64,000 bases of DNA from Euglena gracilis (taxonomy: Eukaryota; Euglenida; Euglenophyceae; Euglenales). The translations under genes were made by a program, and so were the position numbers. The notes under the pieces are model-generated. The model was not told where the DNA came from. It made no database searches and saw only the letters and a program-made list of their open reading frames with translations. The stretch is from NCBI GenBank assembly GCA_039621445.1, contig CP154954.1:2852001-2916000 (forward strand), in the 5' to 3' direction. Positions 43,557 through 55,779 of this stretch are shown here, in pieces; the first letter of the stretch is position 1; every line of letters starts with the position of its first letter.

Positions 43557-44690
43557 ACACCCACACCACACACACCACACACACCACACACACCACACAC
43601 ACCACACACACCACACACACCACACACACCACACACACCACACACACCACACACACCACACACACCACACACACCACACACACCACACACACCACACACA
43701 ACACACACACCACACACACCACACACACCACACACACCACACACACCACACACACCACACACACCACACACACCACACACACCACACACAACACACACAC
43801 CACACACACCACACACACCACACACACCACAAACCACACACACACACACACAACACACACACACCCACACAACACACACGCACACACACACAACACACAC
43901 CACACAACACACACACACCACAACACCGCACACACACACCACACACCACAACACACCCACACACCACACACCCACCACACACACACACCACACACCCACA
44001 CACACCACACACACACAACACACACACACACCACACACACACAACACACACACACACATCACACACACACACAACACACACAACACACACGCACACACAC
44101 ACACACAAACCACACACCCCACACACACAAACACACAACAACCACACAACACACACACACCAAAACACAACACACACCACCACACACTAAACACACACAC
44201 ACACACACACAACACACACACAAGCAACACACCACAGCACAACACACACACACACAACACACACACAACCAACACACAAACACACACAACACACACACAT
44301 CACACAACACACAACACACAACACCCACACAACACCACAACACACACACACAACCACACCCACACACAACAAACACAACACACACAACTAACACAACACG
44401 ACACCACAACACACAACACACACAACACACAACAACACACAAAACACACCACACACTCACCACACATCACACAACACCACAACACACAACACACACCACA
44501 CCACAAAACACCACACAAAATAGCACCTCACACTGCAACACACACATCCCCACATCAACACAAACACATTCTAAACACCACAACACACAACACACACACA
44601 CCATTGTAACCTTGATGCTCACAACTACCCCCAACACACAACCACACAACACCACAACAACACACAAACACACATGGATCTGGTGAATCT
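40126..44690. repeat. 4.5-kb C/A-only simple-sequence tract
   Basis: Almost no G or T in about 4.5 kb of the + strand. Sub-blocks: (CA)n at 40126-40850; CACACAACTCACACAACGCA variants at 40850-41280; C-rich 41500-42060 including about 64 consecutive Cs at 41950-42013; nonamer (CCACACACA)n at 42650-42870, 43000-43220 and 43560-43830; mixed CACAACAC to 44690. Frames up to 1,540 codons long are open on both strands only because the composition cannot make stops. Confidence 0.97.
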
Positions 44691-44990
44691 AGGGAAGCTC
44701 TCACCACACACAACACACACAAATCCATTTTGACCATTATTCCCCCCCCCAGAATTGCACGATTTTCACATGTGCAATCCATTCTAGCTATGGTGAGGGC
44801 GTCACCCCCCCCCCATTGTAACCTTGATCTATGAAGCTCCCCATCTCTGTTAGGGGGTCTCTGAAGGCTTTTAGTACTTGCAAAATCACAATAAACTGAT
44901 TTTTTTGCAGTTTTTATGAAATAATGAAATAATGAATGCCATTTTGACCATTATTCCCCCCCCCAAAAGTCACGGATTTTCACATTTCTG
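44600..44990. repeat. Short direct duplications after the C/A tract
   Basis: CATTTTGACCATTATTCCCC plus C-run and GATTTTCACATGT occur at 44726-44772 and again at 44940-44985. CCATTGTAACCTTGAT occurs at 44602 and 44815. Confidence 0.8.
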
Positions 44991-45735
44991 GCTGGATGTT
45001 TGCTTGTTAACATGTGTGTCTGGGTGTCTGTATCTGCCTGTTTGGACGTCCTCAGGGATAATTCATTGGGCCTGTGTTTAAAAAAAGAGTGCAGAGGTGT
45101 TCTAAAATCTTGAGGTAAACAATTCAAAATAATATCATTAAGAAATGCAAAAAATAAAAAAATGAAAAAATGGGGGGAAATTAATAAAAGGGAAAAACAC
45201 AAAAGACCATGCAAATGAAAAACTCTTCCAAATGCAAAAAAGCGTGAAAAGTGGAAGAAATTTTCCAAGTAAATGGAAGAGTATTGCTTTCCATTGCAGA
45301 AAAAGGGCGATTAATCATCACCAGCAGGTGGCGGCCTGGCTTAAGGATTCGGGTCAGGGTTTGGTTTGAGCCAGGGTTAGGGTTACGGTTAGGCTTGTCG
45401 GTCTACGCCACATTTACTCTATCTAAAAAAAATACATGGCATAATCATCCTCACCCTGATTCAGAAACCAGCTGGCAAGTTGAATTTGGACGGCTGCAGG
45501 GCGGGTTGTAAATTTGGATTCGTTCCTAAATCAGGGATTTTTTTGAAGATTGGACTCAGGGAGGGTGGTCCGCCGGACCCATTCCCTCTTAGGGAGAGTC
45601 TGGCCGAGTGGGCACACCCTTGAGGGAGTTTTTTTGCTGTTTTTTTATTATTATTTTTGGCTCGAAGTTTCGAAGTCGAAGGCTAAAAATTTTTACCGCA
45701 AAGTGAGAGATGGCGTAAAGTGGATCACCCAAAGT
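44991..45735. other. No gene assigned
   Basis: AT-rich to mixed. GGGTTAGGGTTACGGTTAGG at 45374-45393 is a short telomere-like word. Confidence 0.4.
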
Positions 45736-45768
<33 letters not shown>

Positions 45769-45830
45769 ACACCCCCCCCACTACTGCCCCCCCCCCCCCC
45801 ACATACCCCTCCCCTGTCACCCCCTGACAC
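45736..45830. repeat. Poly-C tract
   Basis: C-runs including about 29 consecutive Cs at 45738-45766 and further C-rich sequence with TCACAC and ACTACTG breaks. Confidence 0.9.
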
Positions 45831-46075
45831 CACACATTTGGACCTCAATCAATGCCATTTTTCTGGCATACAAATCACTTTTTGTGGGCACCTTTTTTGC
45901 GTCATTTTTTGACAACGGCCTCGCCTGGGAGAGTGGCCCCCCCGGACCCCCCCCAAATAAAAATGACATCGCTATTCTGTGCAAGGTAAGGCTCAAATTT
46001 ATTTTTTGTGTGCCAGTTTTTTTGATTTTTCTCCCCGTTCATTTCCATGTCCTACCATGGTCTGGCAAATTGGTT

Positions 46076-46212
46076 ACCTGAGCCTCCATGGAGGCTGGTT
46101 TCCCGGATCCTCTGCGGAGCCTCTGCAGAGCCTCTGTGGAGGCTGGTTACTTGGAGTCTTCGCGGAGGCTGGTTACCCGGAGCCTCCATGGGGGCTCCGC
46201 GGAGGCAACCAA
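46076..46212. repeat. Palindromic minisatellite (GGAGCCTC / GAGGCTGGTTACCC)
   Basis: Units of the type GAGCCTCCATGGAGGCTGGTT are repeated four to five times, each able to fold (GCCTCCATGGAGGC, GCCTCTGCAGAGGC-like, GCTCCGCGGAGGC). Confidence 0.8.
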
Positions 46213-46387
46213 AATGGCAGGATTCAGATTTTGTTGTGGAGCTATCCCTTACCTGAACTGTTGCCTTAACCGTAACCCTAACACTTGTTGAATATTAGAA
46301 ATCGCAATTACGCAAACGGTGCCTGTGAAGACTTTGCGCAATTGCGCAAACCAATTGATACCACAAAGCTTGCCATCTGCAATTCTG

Positions 46388-47228
46388 CTAGAATCCACTG
46401 AAAATCATTGTGTTCACGGCACACAGCAGGAGAAAGACGAAACAAACAGTCCTGAGTCTGCGGATTGGGAGCGTCCACGCTTTTTCATCCAGCGGGCACA
46501 ATGCGTTGTTGGTGATGCAGCACGAAGTCTGCCAGACTGACTGCACCAGGCGCCTGGCCACCAGCGGGATGCAGCACAGCCCCCACAGAGGGGACTTTGG
46601 GTACTCCGGGATGGCCAGCAGGGTTGGCTGCACGATGTCCACGATGGCAGTGCAGTCCTGGGTGTGGATGGTTTTGAAAGGGTTGGACAGTATCTGGTGC
46701 TTCCAGAAGTTGTCGTACCACAGCACGCAGGCTTTCCCCTCCATCTGCTGCTGCAGTTCCACCAGACATCCGTCCGCTCGCTCCTCGTGACCACTGATTT
46801 CAGTCAGGCTCAGTCGGGTGGATGCTGCTGGGACTCAGGTATCTGCTGATAGACTCCTTCATCTGCACTGGACGTCCTCAGGGGCCATGATAGGCTGCTG
46901 CACCATACGGCGCACTTTGCGGTACAGGACCTGGGCATCCCGCAGCAGCAACTCTGTCCGGTGGAGTCGCGGCTGCCATCACAACCCCACCAGCAGGTGC
47001 TCCCAGCAGGCGCCGTTGGTAATCAGCAGGACCCGGGTGGGCATCTGGATGATTACGTTCAGCAGGGGTCATCTGGGCATTGGCCACGAACACCTCACAG
47101 CCCTCCACGTAGTGGTCCTGGATGCATTTGCCCAGGATCTTCCCCATTTTGGCAGAGGCAGTAGGCCACATACCACGACGGCGGGACTGGCTGCCTTGCA
47201 ACATCATTACCGAATTTGCAGTGCCCAA
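46388..47228 (-). pseudogene. Broken transposon-like or unknown coding region
   Basis: Reading the minus strand from 47228: KILGKCIQDHYVEGCEVFVA in one frame, then a shift to IQMPTRVLLITNGACWEHLL, a TGA, then RTELLLRDAQVLYRKVRRMV, another stop, and from about 46795 LQQQMEGKACVLWYDNFWKH followed by about 90 more residues. The pieces are in order and look like one protein cut by one frameshift and in-frame stops. The exon-like piece at 46795 follows TGAAATCAG on the minus strand, so an intron could explain one break. 'CVLWYDNFWK' is reminiscent of mobile-element proteins, but I cannot name the family. Confidence 0.45.
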
Positions 47229-47357
47229 ACAGCAAGTAGTTCAGTGTGTCAGTTTAACAATTGTATATTCTTATTAGAATGTTTGTGGTATGTTTTTTGC
47301 GCAATTGTGCAACAAAACATGTATTTTATCGCATCAGAGCTTTTGCCGACACAACAG

Positions 47358-47458
47358 AACAGAGTGTTCGACTTGGCACCATCTCAGCTTAATTTGCATG
47401 ATGGGACAATTACTCAGGATGCGTGGAAAAAAATCTACTCGTTGCAACCCCAAATAAT
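47358..47458 (+). CDS. Gene 2 exon candidate (3' end uncertain)
   Basis: Acceptor GCCGACACAACAG; frame NRVFDLAPSQLNLHDGTITQ then DAWKKIYSLQ. No clear donor. It lies just upstream of the better-supported exon at 47473. Confidence 0.35.
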
Positions 47459-47472
47459 GATTTTAACAACAG

Positions 47473-47567
47473 AAGCTCGAGCATTTTGACAAAACAGTGG
47501 TGGAGTACACGTGCCAGGTTTCAAAGGGTGCCGGATGGTTTGCAGTCAAGATTGGACGTGGCACCAG
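47473..47567 (+). CDS. Gene 2 exon
   Basis: Acceptor ATTTTAACAACAG and an excellent donor GCACCAG|GTGAGT. Frame KLEHFDKTVVEYTCQVSKGA then GWFAVKIGRGT with 2 nt left. It looks like a small beta-rich segment. No family assigned. Codon use is less GC-biased than gene 1. Confidence 0.6.
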
Positions 47568-47941
47568 GTGAGTCGTGCAGCATTTCCGCAGTGGTTCAGT
47601 TGCAAATGAATAGTCAGTCTGTTCAACCCAGCTTTTAGTGAAAGAAGAAACCCATTGCTGTTCTGATCGCATCACGTAATTTTCAGGCCAATCAAACAGA
47701 AAGTTGTTTTTTTTCCTTGCTCTTCACCCACGCACTATGCATAAGCTCCTTTGATCCTCCTGCAACAGACACAGAATCCATGCCAGTGTAAGGTCCAAAT
47801 TGTGACACCGTCAAAATCGCCCACCCCCTGCCATGCCACCCCGTGCCACCCCAGCCCCCCTGGGGGGAAGGTACACGCTTCCTTGAAAAATCTTGGAAGG
47901 GTCATTCGTCAATGAAGAGGCAATACACAACACAACAACAG

Positions 47942-48001
47942 AAAATAGACGCCGACACACTAGCGTTGAGGCAGAAGATGACACCATCCCAGCTCAAGCA
48001 G
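47942..48001 (+). CDS. Gene 2 exon candidate
   Basis: Acceptor CACAACAACAG and donor CTCAAGCAG|GTCAGG. Frame KIDADTLALRQKMTPSQLKQ, 20 codons, phase 0 at both ends; the frame is also open upstream to MKRQYTTQQQ. A helical segment with no assigned family. Confidence 0.5.
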
Positions 48002-48554
48002 GTCAGGTATTTTGATGCGTCTACACTATACTGCAGCTCCAACAGCGCCTGGGTTGAGTAGTTCTGCAATAAAATTGGCTAGGTGCTCCTGACCTCCCCC
48101 ACTGGTACAAGTAAGCAGAGGGGTAGGGCACTTTCGGGGTTAGGTTTTGGGGTGGGTTGTGCTATCGCAACCCTCAAGCCCGGAATTTCCCATCCCCCCC
48201 CCCTAATTTTTCCGTGGGGATGTAGCTTACGCCTGGTCCAGTGGAGAGCTGTTGTGCAATGTCCAACCCCTCTCTGACGCGCGGCTCATTCACATGCATG
48301 CCTGTCATGGTCCTGTTATATGTTTTCTTTCCAAGAGAACAGAGTACGGTTGGTGGGCAACCCAACATGCCTTTTGAGCGCTCTCCTTCCTTGCAACCAG
48401 ACCTGAAATGGGGTGGCGGTGGTGGTCTTGTTAGCGGCGGTTTTGCAGAAAAAATGTCCGTGAGGTTTTTTTACCAACCCATTCTGGGTGGAAAGTGTAA
48501 AGTTGAAGCAAGGCAATGATGCAGAATTTCCAAATTTTTGGTACTTGGTTGCAG

Positions 48555-48604
48555 AAAGACGCTTCCAGAAATGGGTTGAAGAATTGACTGCCACCTCCTT
48601 CTCA
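48555..48604 (+). CDS. Gene 2 exon candidate
   Basis: Acceptor ACTTGGTTGCAG and donor TTCTCA|GTAAGC. Frame: 2 nt then RRFQKWVEELTATSFS. Short but with strong splice sites. A family A element begins within a few bases of the donor. Confidence 0.55.
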
Positions 48605-48607
48605 GTA

Positions 48608-49100
48608 AGCTGTCATGACCGAACACCTGTCAGCAGCCCACCAGCGAAACTGCCAGGTCCCCAGGTACTGGCCAACATGTCGAGGTCAAAATTCAATGAA
48701 GTTCCTTTGAAAGAATCTGAGGTTGGAATCCCCCCCGGGGATCCTATCTTCTTCCCTCCATATTCGCCAATCTGTTTTTATTGGGGGCACCTGTCCTTTT
48801 TTTTTTTCCTCTCCCCGCACCTTGTCTCCGAACGATTGTTTGAAATCTTTCACTTTTTTCTTGTTGAAGAAGCAGATTCCCGAGTTGAAAAAAACTCCGA
48901 ACATTGCTTTCAAGCTTATCCCAAACTTGCGAAAAATTTTGTTGTCGGATTTTCTTTCTGCCGGCGGTCGAAGTCTTTTTGACTTTTTTTTCCCTCTTAC
49001 CCAGCCCCACCCCCCTCTCTGTATTTGCTGGCCTGCCTCCTATATCGGTGTTTGCTGATTTGTCTGGGGACAGTTTCCGGGGTGGGAGACTGGGTAAAGA
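48608..49100. mobile_element. Family A-related element, copy 8 (long, diverged)
   Basis: Left CTGTCATGACCGAACACCTG, CCAGGTACTGGCCAAC; right GTCTGGGGACAGTTTCCGGGG. Words of family A in the right order at both ends with about 300 bp of unrelated sequence between, or two fragments close together. Confidence 0.45.
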
Positions 49101-50160
49101 TGGAACCAAGGGGCAGGAAAGGATGGCGCGAGATCCTCTCCCAACGCTTTCCAGCTTGCTGAGGCTTCCTCAGGCTGTCTGCGAGCCGACCCACCCTGGG
49201 GTGTATTTTCTCAACTGGGTATTTTCACGTGAGGGAGGTGGCTGACCGAGTTTTTTTTTTAAAATCCCCGAGCGACTGACTCGTTTGTCACCCTCCCCCA
49301 TGCTGAAGTGATGGCTTCTGTCTGCGAGAATTTTTTTATCCATTGTTTTGGTTCAAACTGAAACATGTCAGGACATTAATGTGGGCCAGAAAAATGACTG
49401 CTGAAAATTTGGACAACTGGATGCTCCCACAGCCAAATTTATTATCAGGCTCGACATTAAGGCGCAAGCCTTCATAGACTGGCGTCTTATTGGCTGCATT
49501 TCACCCATATTTTGGCGTGTAAATTTCAAGGGGGAGAAGGTGCAACTTGGGGGGGGGGGTGCCTCCCTGGCAGCACCCAGAATTCTGCTCCTCACCCCAG
49601 GGTTGGTCAGAATCAAGCTGCTGGGCGCCACCTGAGGCACACTGAGGGGTTTGCTACAGCACCATTGTGCCTCAGAAATTGTGCATGTATTTGGCACTGA
49701 ATTTCCAACAGCCTCCGGGTTCCGGGTTGGCCCAGTCCGGATTGCCCGGCACCCAACACCACCCCCTGCCCCCCAAACCCAGGTCAAGCACCCCCCTGCC
49801 CAACGGTCTGGAGGCTGCCCTGCGCAGCCAAACCCGGGCCTCAGTGGCCTGGTTTGGATTAACTGGCGTGCGGTTCCCGCCTAGCGGGCACTTCGCAGCC
49901 CTCTCGCCTGCAGTCACCACACACATAGTCGCACAGTTTGGCCCCTTGGCCAATTTTGACTCGGTCAACTCACACCACAGGCAGAGAGAGAGGATGGCAG
50001 GGTTGCTTCTCCAGTTTGCAAAATGCTGTCTCCTGGCCTGAAACTCCCCCCTTGTGGATGGCACGGCCGGTGGTTTTAACGCTTTTGCTGCACCAACTGT
50101 CCCCTTGTCTGGACTGTTGACAGTGCTTGGTTTTCCTGGATTTGCTCTTTCGGGTTCCAT
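49101..50160. other. Probable intron of gene 2
   Basis: A G-run at 49550-49558. Several open stretches (for example 49667-50041 +) lack good splice context. Confidence 0.35.
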
Positions 50161-50166
50161 TCACAG

Positions 50167-50380
50167 GGGTGAGGCTGGACGGGGAAAGGAATGGCGTGTT
50201 GTCTGCTTTAATTCTTCGGATATGACATATTTGATTCTGGACGATGGCAGTGTACTTTCTAAAGAGTGGTGTCACCAGAATTTTGGCGAAAATGAAAATT
50301 CTTTTCCATATGTTCACCCAAAGAAACATCAGCCACCCGATCTGAAGTCTTTCCCCAACTCATCAGCAATTACGAAAAAG
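50167..50380 (+). CDS. Gene 2 exon
   Basis: Acceptor CATTCACAG and donor CGAAAAAG|GTTTTG. Frame: 1 nt then GEAGRGKEWRVVCFNSSDMT, YLILDDGSVLSKEWCHQNFG, ENENSFPYVHPKKHQPPDLK and SFPNSSAITKK. 'WRVVCFNSSDMTYLILDDGS' looks like paired beta strands. No family recognised. About 71 codons, the longest clear exon of this gene. Confidence 0.6.
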
Positions 50381-51813
50381 GTTTTGCTAATACTTGTGAT
50401 GTTCAATTTCTACGTTCGTGCGCTGTTTTTTTTTTGCCTCCATGCAAGCGGACCAGCACGCAACCTACAGTTGGCATGCCGGGATGGGCAGGACCACCAC
50501 TGAACGCTGCTCAAGCGGAAGCATTGCTCGCTTCAATCAGAAACGATTCCTCCAAATGTCCTCAGAATTAAGTCACCAGCTTTTTTTTTAGAGGAGGCTA
50601 ATTCTTTTTCGCCTACCCCCATGCTTTTTTAAGTTTTCTGGTGATGTGATTTATTTGTAATAGGAAAAGTAATTTTTCCTTTTCGGTGATGATGTGAAAT
50701 GAAGAGAATCGTTTCTCAACAGCGTAAAAACACAGGGATCCTCCCATTTCCTGAAAAGGAAATTAATTGAAATTCATGGAGGATCACGGAAAAGGGCTCA
50801 AATCTGCAGGGGAAATCTCCTTTTCCGAGGATTCTGGGCAGCAACGTTGGCTCCCTTCTGCGATTACTTGCTTTTGGCCTCTCCCCATCCGATGGACAGT
50901 GTGGGCCACACTTGTTATGTCACACCAACATAAAACAGGGCACCACCATGTCGACACGGTAGTCAGGCCACCGCTGGCCACCGCAGGCAAGGTCAGGCAT
51001 TTAGTATCAGGCACTAGTGGGGCCTTGCGATACCTTGGGTTTGTGTCTGTCGCAAAGTTGACGGGGGGGGGGGTATCAAAAGCCTCTCATCAGAATTGCG
51101 CAAAATCAGCAGGTCAGTTTTTTTTTGGAGGAAAGGAGAAGGTAGATCGGTCGTCCATGCCACCAGGCAGATGCAGATAGTGTCTGTGGAAAAATCAACG
51201 TGAGGTTGTTTCTGGGGACCTCCGCAACTCCTCGGGGACATCGACCCCCCCCCCCCAAAATGAATTGTCTGAAATCTGAAATCTTTCCGGCCCGACTGTA
51301 TTGACCCTGAGTGCACCTCAGTCTTGGGGGGGTTCCAGTGAACACCATCACCTGCATCAAATCCCACAGGATACCCAGAGATCCCACCAAACTGGACAGA
51401 TTCTCCCTATTGGCTTTTCACAGCAATTTTTTAGTTTTTTTTTTTGACAAATTGTTTCCTCCAAAAAGTCTGATGGGCAACAATGATCCGAAATTCTATA
51501 ATTTTTCGTTGTCCTCTGAATAGAAGCCATTTGACACCAAACTGCTTTTTCCACAAAGCGCGTTGAATTGATCCATGAATGTTTTTTGGATACTGCCAAG
51601 GTGCCAAAAAAGGTTGGTCCAGAAATTTTACAGGGGGTCAGTTTAAACCCCACCCTCTCAAGGGGGAGGTGGGTGAATCCATGCCAGTCACCTGGCCTGG
51701 GCAACTGGGACGCCGGTTTGTTGGCATGGCTGGCCCCGCATTACCTTCCCGTCGCCCTCGGTGGCACCCCAAAACCAAACCTCTCCCACCCCCCCTCCTG
51801 GTGTCCGCTACAG
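50381..51813. other. Probable intron of gene 2
   Basis: An open frame at 50767-51180 (+) and its minus-strand counterpart both look unconstrained. C/G-runs at 51063-51072 and 51246-51257. Confidence 0.35.
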
Positions 51814-51882
51814 CTGCCTGTGGCCTGCAAGGTGCTGCCTTCCTGTTTGACCGATGAAGACGCACCAAAGCAGTGGCGTTAG
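51814..51882 (+). CDS. Gene 2 terminal exon candidate
   Basis: Acceptor GTGTCCGCTACAG. Frame LPVACKVLPSCLTDEDAPKQ then WR and a TAG stop at 51880-51882. No downstream exon is needed. No poly(A) signal was confirmed. Confidence 0.5.
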   Translation: MPVACKVLPSCLTDEDAPKQWR

Positions 51883-53083
51883 CCAGCCGTCTTCGACGTT
51901 GGGCAGATAGTGTGGTGAGGCAGGCTTACTGAGTGGCCCTTTGTGTGGAATGTGGTCAGACCAGGTACACCTCCAGGCGGATTGCCTCCCAAAAGGGGGG
52001 AGATTGGATGCTTCAGGGGACTCCCCTCCCCAGTCTTTAAAGAACGCGCGACATGACTCCCTCACCCGTACTCACGTTGCATATATTTTGGTGTATCTCA
52101 CAAATTTCCAGAAGTTTTTCTGTCGATTTTGCCAAATTTTGGCATGCACAACCAGTTATGAAGTTTAAATTTTAATTGTGAATAAGAATTCGGTTGAAAG
52201 CATGCATTGGGGCCGGGATTTAAATGCAGAAAAGGTCTTCATTTTCTACATCTAAGGTTGTCGCAAAAAAAAACAGGTTTGTCTGGAGAATTGTCAATTG
52301 GTTATTTGCATTTGCAAAATTGACGTCCCTATACGCTCTGACCTCAAAGTGCAACCTTACCCTGGGCCATTCGAATTTGACGCTTTTTTTGGACATAACC
52401 CCCTGAGAATTGTGAATGTTGGTAAGGCACCCCAACGTTGGTCACCCAATGCTCGTTTTCAATTGTGCAGGAGGGGAATGCATTTTTTTTTTGCATTTTT
52501 CTTTTGTGTTTTTTTGATTTTGACAAAATTTGTGTTTTTTTCTTTTTTTGAAGCGTTTTTTCGATTTTGCTGGATTTTTTTGGACAATGAAAAATTCCTC
52601 ATTTTGCCCCCAATTTTCCCAATTTTGCAATTTTTGGCCAACGTATCCTTATGCGAAAGGAAAAATTTGCCCCGACGAAGCTGAAATTGAGCCCCTCAAG
52701 CAGAAATTGCACTTCGGGGGGAGCTCCATAGCTCCGGAGCTCTGTAAAGGATTTTACATGCAATTTTTGTTTCTTTTTGCATTTTTTATGTTTATTTTTC
52801 ATTTATTTGCATCGTGTTTTTTGAGGGTCCTGTTGCGCTTTTCCCCTCCCTGCAATTGTGGCTCGCCCCAAGTGCTGACCCCCCCAGGTCCTACAAGAAT
52901 TTGCAGTCTCCGCATTTTAGGCACGTTTTCAAACCAGTTTTATTGCAAACAGAGAAAATAGGTAAAAGTAGATGAGAACCCCGCCTCCAGCAGGGTGTTC
53001 ACTCAGCACGACCCCCCCCAAACGTACACATAACATGATTCATTGTGCAAAACCATACATTTTTTTTGCACAATCAGAACACA
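51883..53083. other. No gene assigned
   Basis: AT-rich with many T-runs. GGGGGGAGCTCCATAGCTCC GGAGCTC at 52718-52743 is a cluster of AGCTCC palindromes. Confidence 0.4.
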
Positions 53084-53562
<479 letters not shown>

Positions 53563-54400
53563 GTTATGTTTTTTTATTGCGACCACCAGGAACAATTTTT
53601 TTTTTTGCAGCCAGCTGCGACTCTGAAGTATTTTTGTTTCCAGCGAGGCTTTCCAGCTAGTGCCAGTTCAGTTCGACCCACCCTCTGGGGGGCCCTTGTG
53701 AAGGCTTGGCCATTCAGGCGTTTATGCTTCCATATCTGCTCTTTTTTTCACATCAGAAAACTCAAGCTGAAAAATTAAAATTAAAAATTACCAGTTTATT
53801 TCAAATAAACAAATCAGTGTATAAATTGCCCATAATTTGAGAATTAATGGATAATGCGCAAGATTGGGGCAGCGGACACTTGTGCAGCCCGGACAAGCAG
53901 CATGTGTGCACACTGCAGGTTGCTCCCTGTGCTGGTGTGTGTCAGTGGTGTGCGAGTGCGAGTGCGTGCGCGCGCATGCGTGCGTGCGTGCGCGTGTGTG
54001 TGTTCTGGATGCCAGGTGGCTTTGTGTAGCTGTTCCACCACACTGGAATGACCAGCCCAAGGCACCTCTCGGCCCACACTCTGTGGCGGCAGATCTTCTG
54101 GCTTTCTGAAAAGCTTAAGAGTGATGGAAAGGAGGATACCCACCCATCAATCGTCCAGACTTGAAATTTTTGGCGTCTGGAACGTTGTTTTGACAGAAAG
54201 GGGACTGTCATAACCTCAGAGATGATTTGTTCAGCTGGATCTTTGGCACATATATCTCCCCTTTGGAGGCGCATCCCTCCCGACCAAGCACGTTTGATGA
54301 TGCAGCATCTCCCAAGCTTGGGCTAAAGCTTGGGTTCTGTTGCAGGCGGCAGGGTGATGAACGGAGTTTGTTTCTGTCAACGGTCGATATTTTAAGCCAT
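53563..54400. other. No gene assigned
   Basis: Contains a GTGCGTGCGCG-rich patch at 53950-54000. No exon with strong splice sites. Confidence 0.4.
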
Positions 54401-54760
54401 TTTCACCACTTTTGGCCGTTTTTTGTTCATTTTTGGCTATTTTTGGCTTTTGTCGTTCTTTTTTTTTTGGACCCATTTTCGGCCATTTTTGGGCATTTTT
54501 TTTGTTATTTTTTGGCCTTTTTTTGGCCGATTTTAGATACATTTGGCCCTTTGAGCGCCTTTGACCATTTTGGGCAGATTTTGGCTACTTTTGGCTGCTT
54601 ATAGTTGATCCATAAAATGGATCTACATATTTGTCCCTAAAATGGCCAAAATGGGTTAAAAGTGGCCAAAGCAAAACGTGGCCAAAAAATGCACCAAAAG
54701 TGGCCAAAGCGCCAATAGTGGCCAAAAGCAATCGAAAATGGCCGAAAGAGGCCCTGATTT
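54400..54760. repeat. GGCCAAAA-type decamer palindrome
   Basis: TTTTGGCCATTTTTGGGC words to about 54600, then AAAATGGCCAAAATGG and AGTGGCCAAAGC words to 54750: an inverted arrangement like that at 1-800, centred near 54610. Confidence 0.75.
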
Positions 54761-54943
54761 TCCAGGAAGCAGGTGCCCGAAACTTGCATTTTCCCTTATT
54801 TTGGCATTTTTTTTTTGAAGAAGTACAAGTTCCAAAGTTCCAAAAATGGTAGAAACCGCGAAGACCTTGTTGTAGACCTTGCCCCCTCCCCGCCACCATT
54901 CGCTTACCTTGAAAGTATTTACCAGGGTGATTTATGGCTTATA

Positions 54944-54947
<4 letters not shown>

Positions 54948-55038
<91 letters not shown>

Positions 55039-55049
55039 GTGTGCGTGTG

Positions 55050-55081
<32 letters not shown>
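54948..55081. repeat. (GT)n microsatellite
   Basis: Nearly pure GT, with GTGC variants near the end. Confidence 0.97.
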
Positions 55082-55084
<3 letters not shown>

Positions 55085-55406
55085 TCATTTGTGGAAACTG
55101 AGCCTTGCGCCTCTGAGCTCCTGGTTGCACCAGCGAAAGATATTTTCACATTGCGCATGTCGCACTGGTTGACGGGGAGCCTTGCCGTCGCCAATTTTGT
55201 ATACATGTCTGCCGCCAGCTGCCCTCTGGCTTATCTGGGGCACCGTTTCCCTGACAACGACACCACACATATTTTTAAAGCGACTTGCAAAAAGGCTGTT
55301 TTTTTTCAAATCCCCAGGAACCGAACACAAGTTCAACGTTTGAACAACTTCAAGACTTCAAAGGTTATTGTTTATCAAAAATTCAAAAACGGTGAAATTC
55401 ATGACA

Positions 55407-55410
55407 CACA

Positions 55411-55460
<50 letters not shown>
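55407..55460. repeat. (CA)n microsatellite
   Basis: Pure CA; with 54948-55081 it forms an inverted pair around about 325 bp of unique DNA. Confidence 0.97.
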
Positions 55461-55462
<2 letters not shown>

Positions 55463-55484
55463 ATGCTTTTTGCGGCTTTGGCAG

Positions 55485-55602
55485 CATCGAGACCACATCA
55501 ACACAGACTTTGCATGAAATGGCTGACAGGACCATCGGCCAGTCTAGCCAAATTTTGCTTCTTGCTGTCCCCCCCCCCGGGCGCTTGGCCCAGGCCATGA
55601 AG
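55485..55602 (+). CDS. Gene 3 exon candidate, 3' part overlaps a repeat
   Basis: Acceptor GGCTTTGGCAG and donor GCCATGAAG|GTAAGG. Frame [20 protein letters not shown] then [20 protein letters not shown]. The last 12 codons come from the C-run and GGGCGCTTGGCCC end of a family M element, so the element may have supplied the splice donor. Confidence 0.45.
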
Positions 55603-55738
55603 GTAAGGCCAACCTTAGGGGGGGCCAAGTTTGCATGTGAAGAACATTGGCAGCCATGTGCAAAATGCCATCTCTACAGGGGCCAAGTTTGCATGTAAGG
55701 AGGAGGGTGGCCAAACGCCCCCGGGGGGGGGGGAGGGG
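55569..55738. mobile_element. Family M inverted-repeat element, copy 2
   Basis: Left C-run + CGGGCGCTTGGCCC; right GGCCAAACGCCCCCGGGGGG. GGGGCCAAGTTTGCATGTGA and GGGGCCAAGTTTGCATGTAA inside are the family's ACATGCAAACTTGGCCCC word in inverse orientation, here twice. Confidence 0.7.
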
Positions 55739-55779
55739 TACTGTGCATCCGGCACATTTTCTTCAAAACAATTGGGTGG

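Noticed and set aside
39987-44686. Open frames of 1,536-1,540 codons (His/Thr/Pro) and 642-651-codon minus frames (Cys/Val/Gly)
   Set aside because: The tract contains almost only C and A, which cannot form stop codons; the peptides simply mirror the repeat.
50767-51180. 137-codon + strand frame and a 76-codon minus-strand frame over the same bases
   Set aside because: Both strands are open with no splice sites or recognisable pattern; neither can be preferred.
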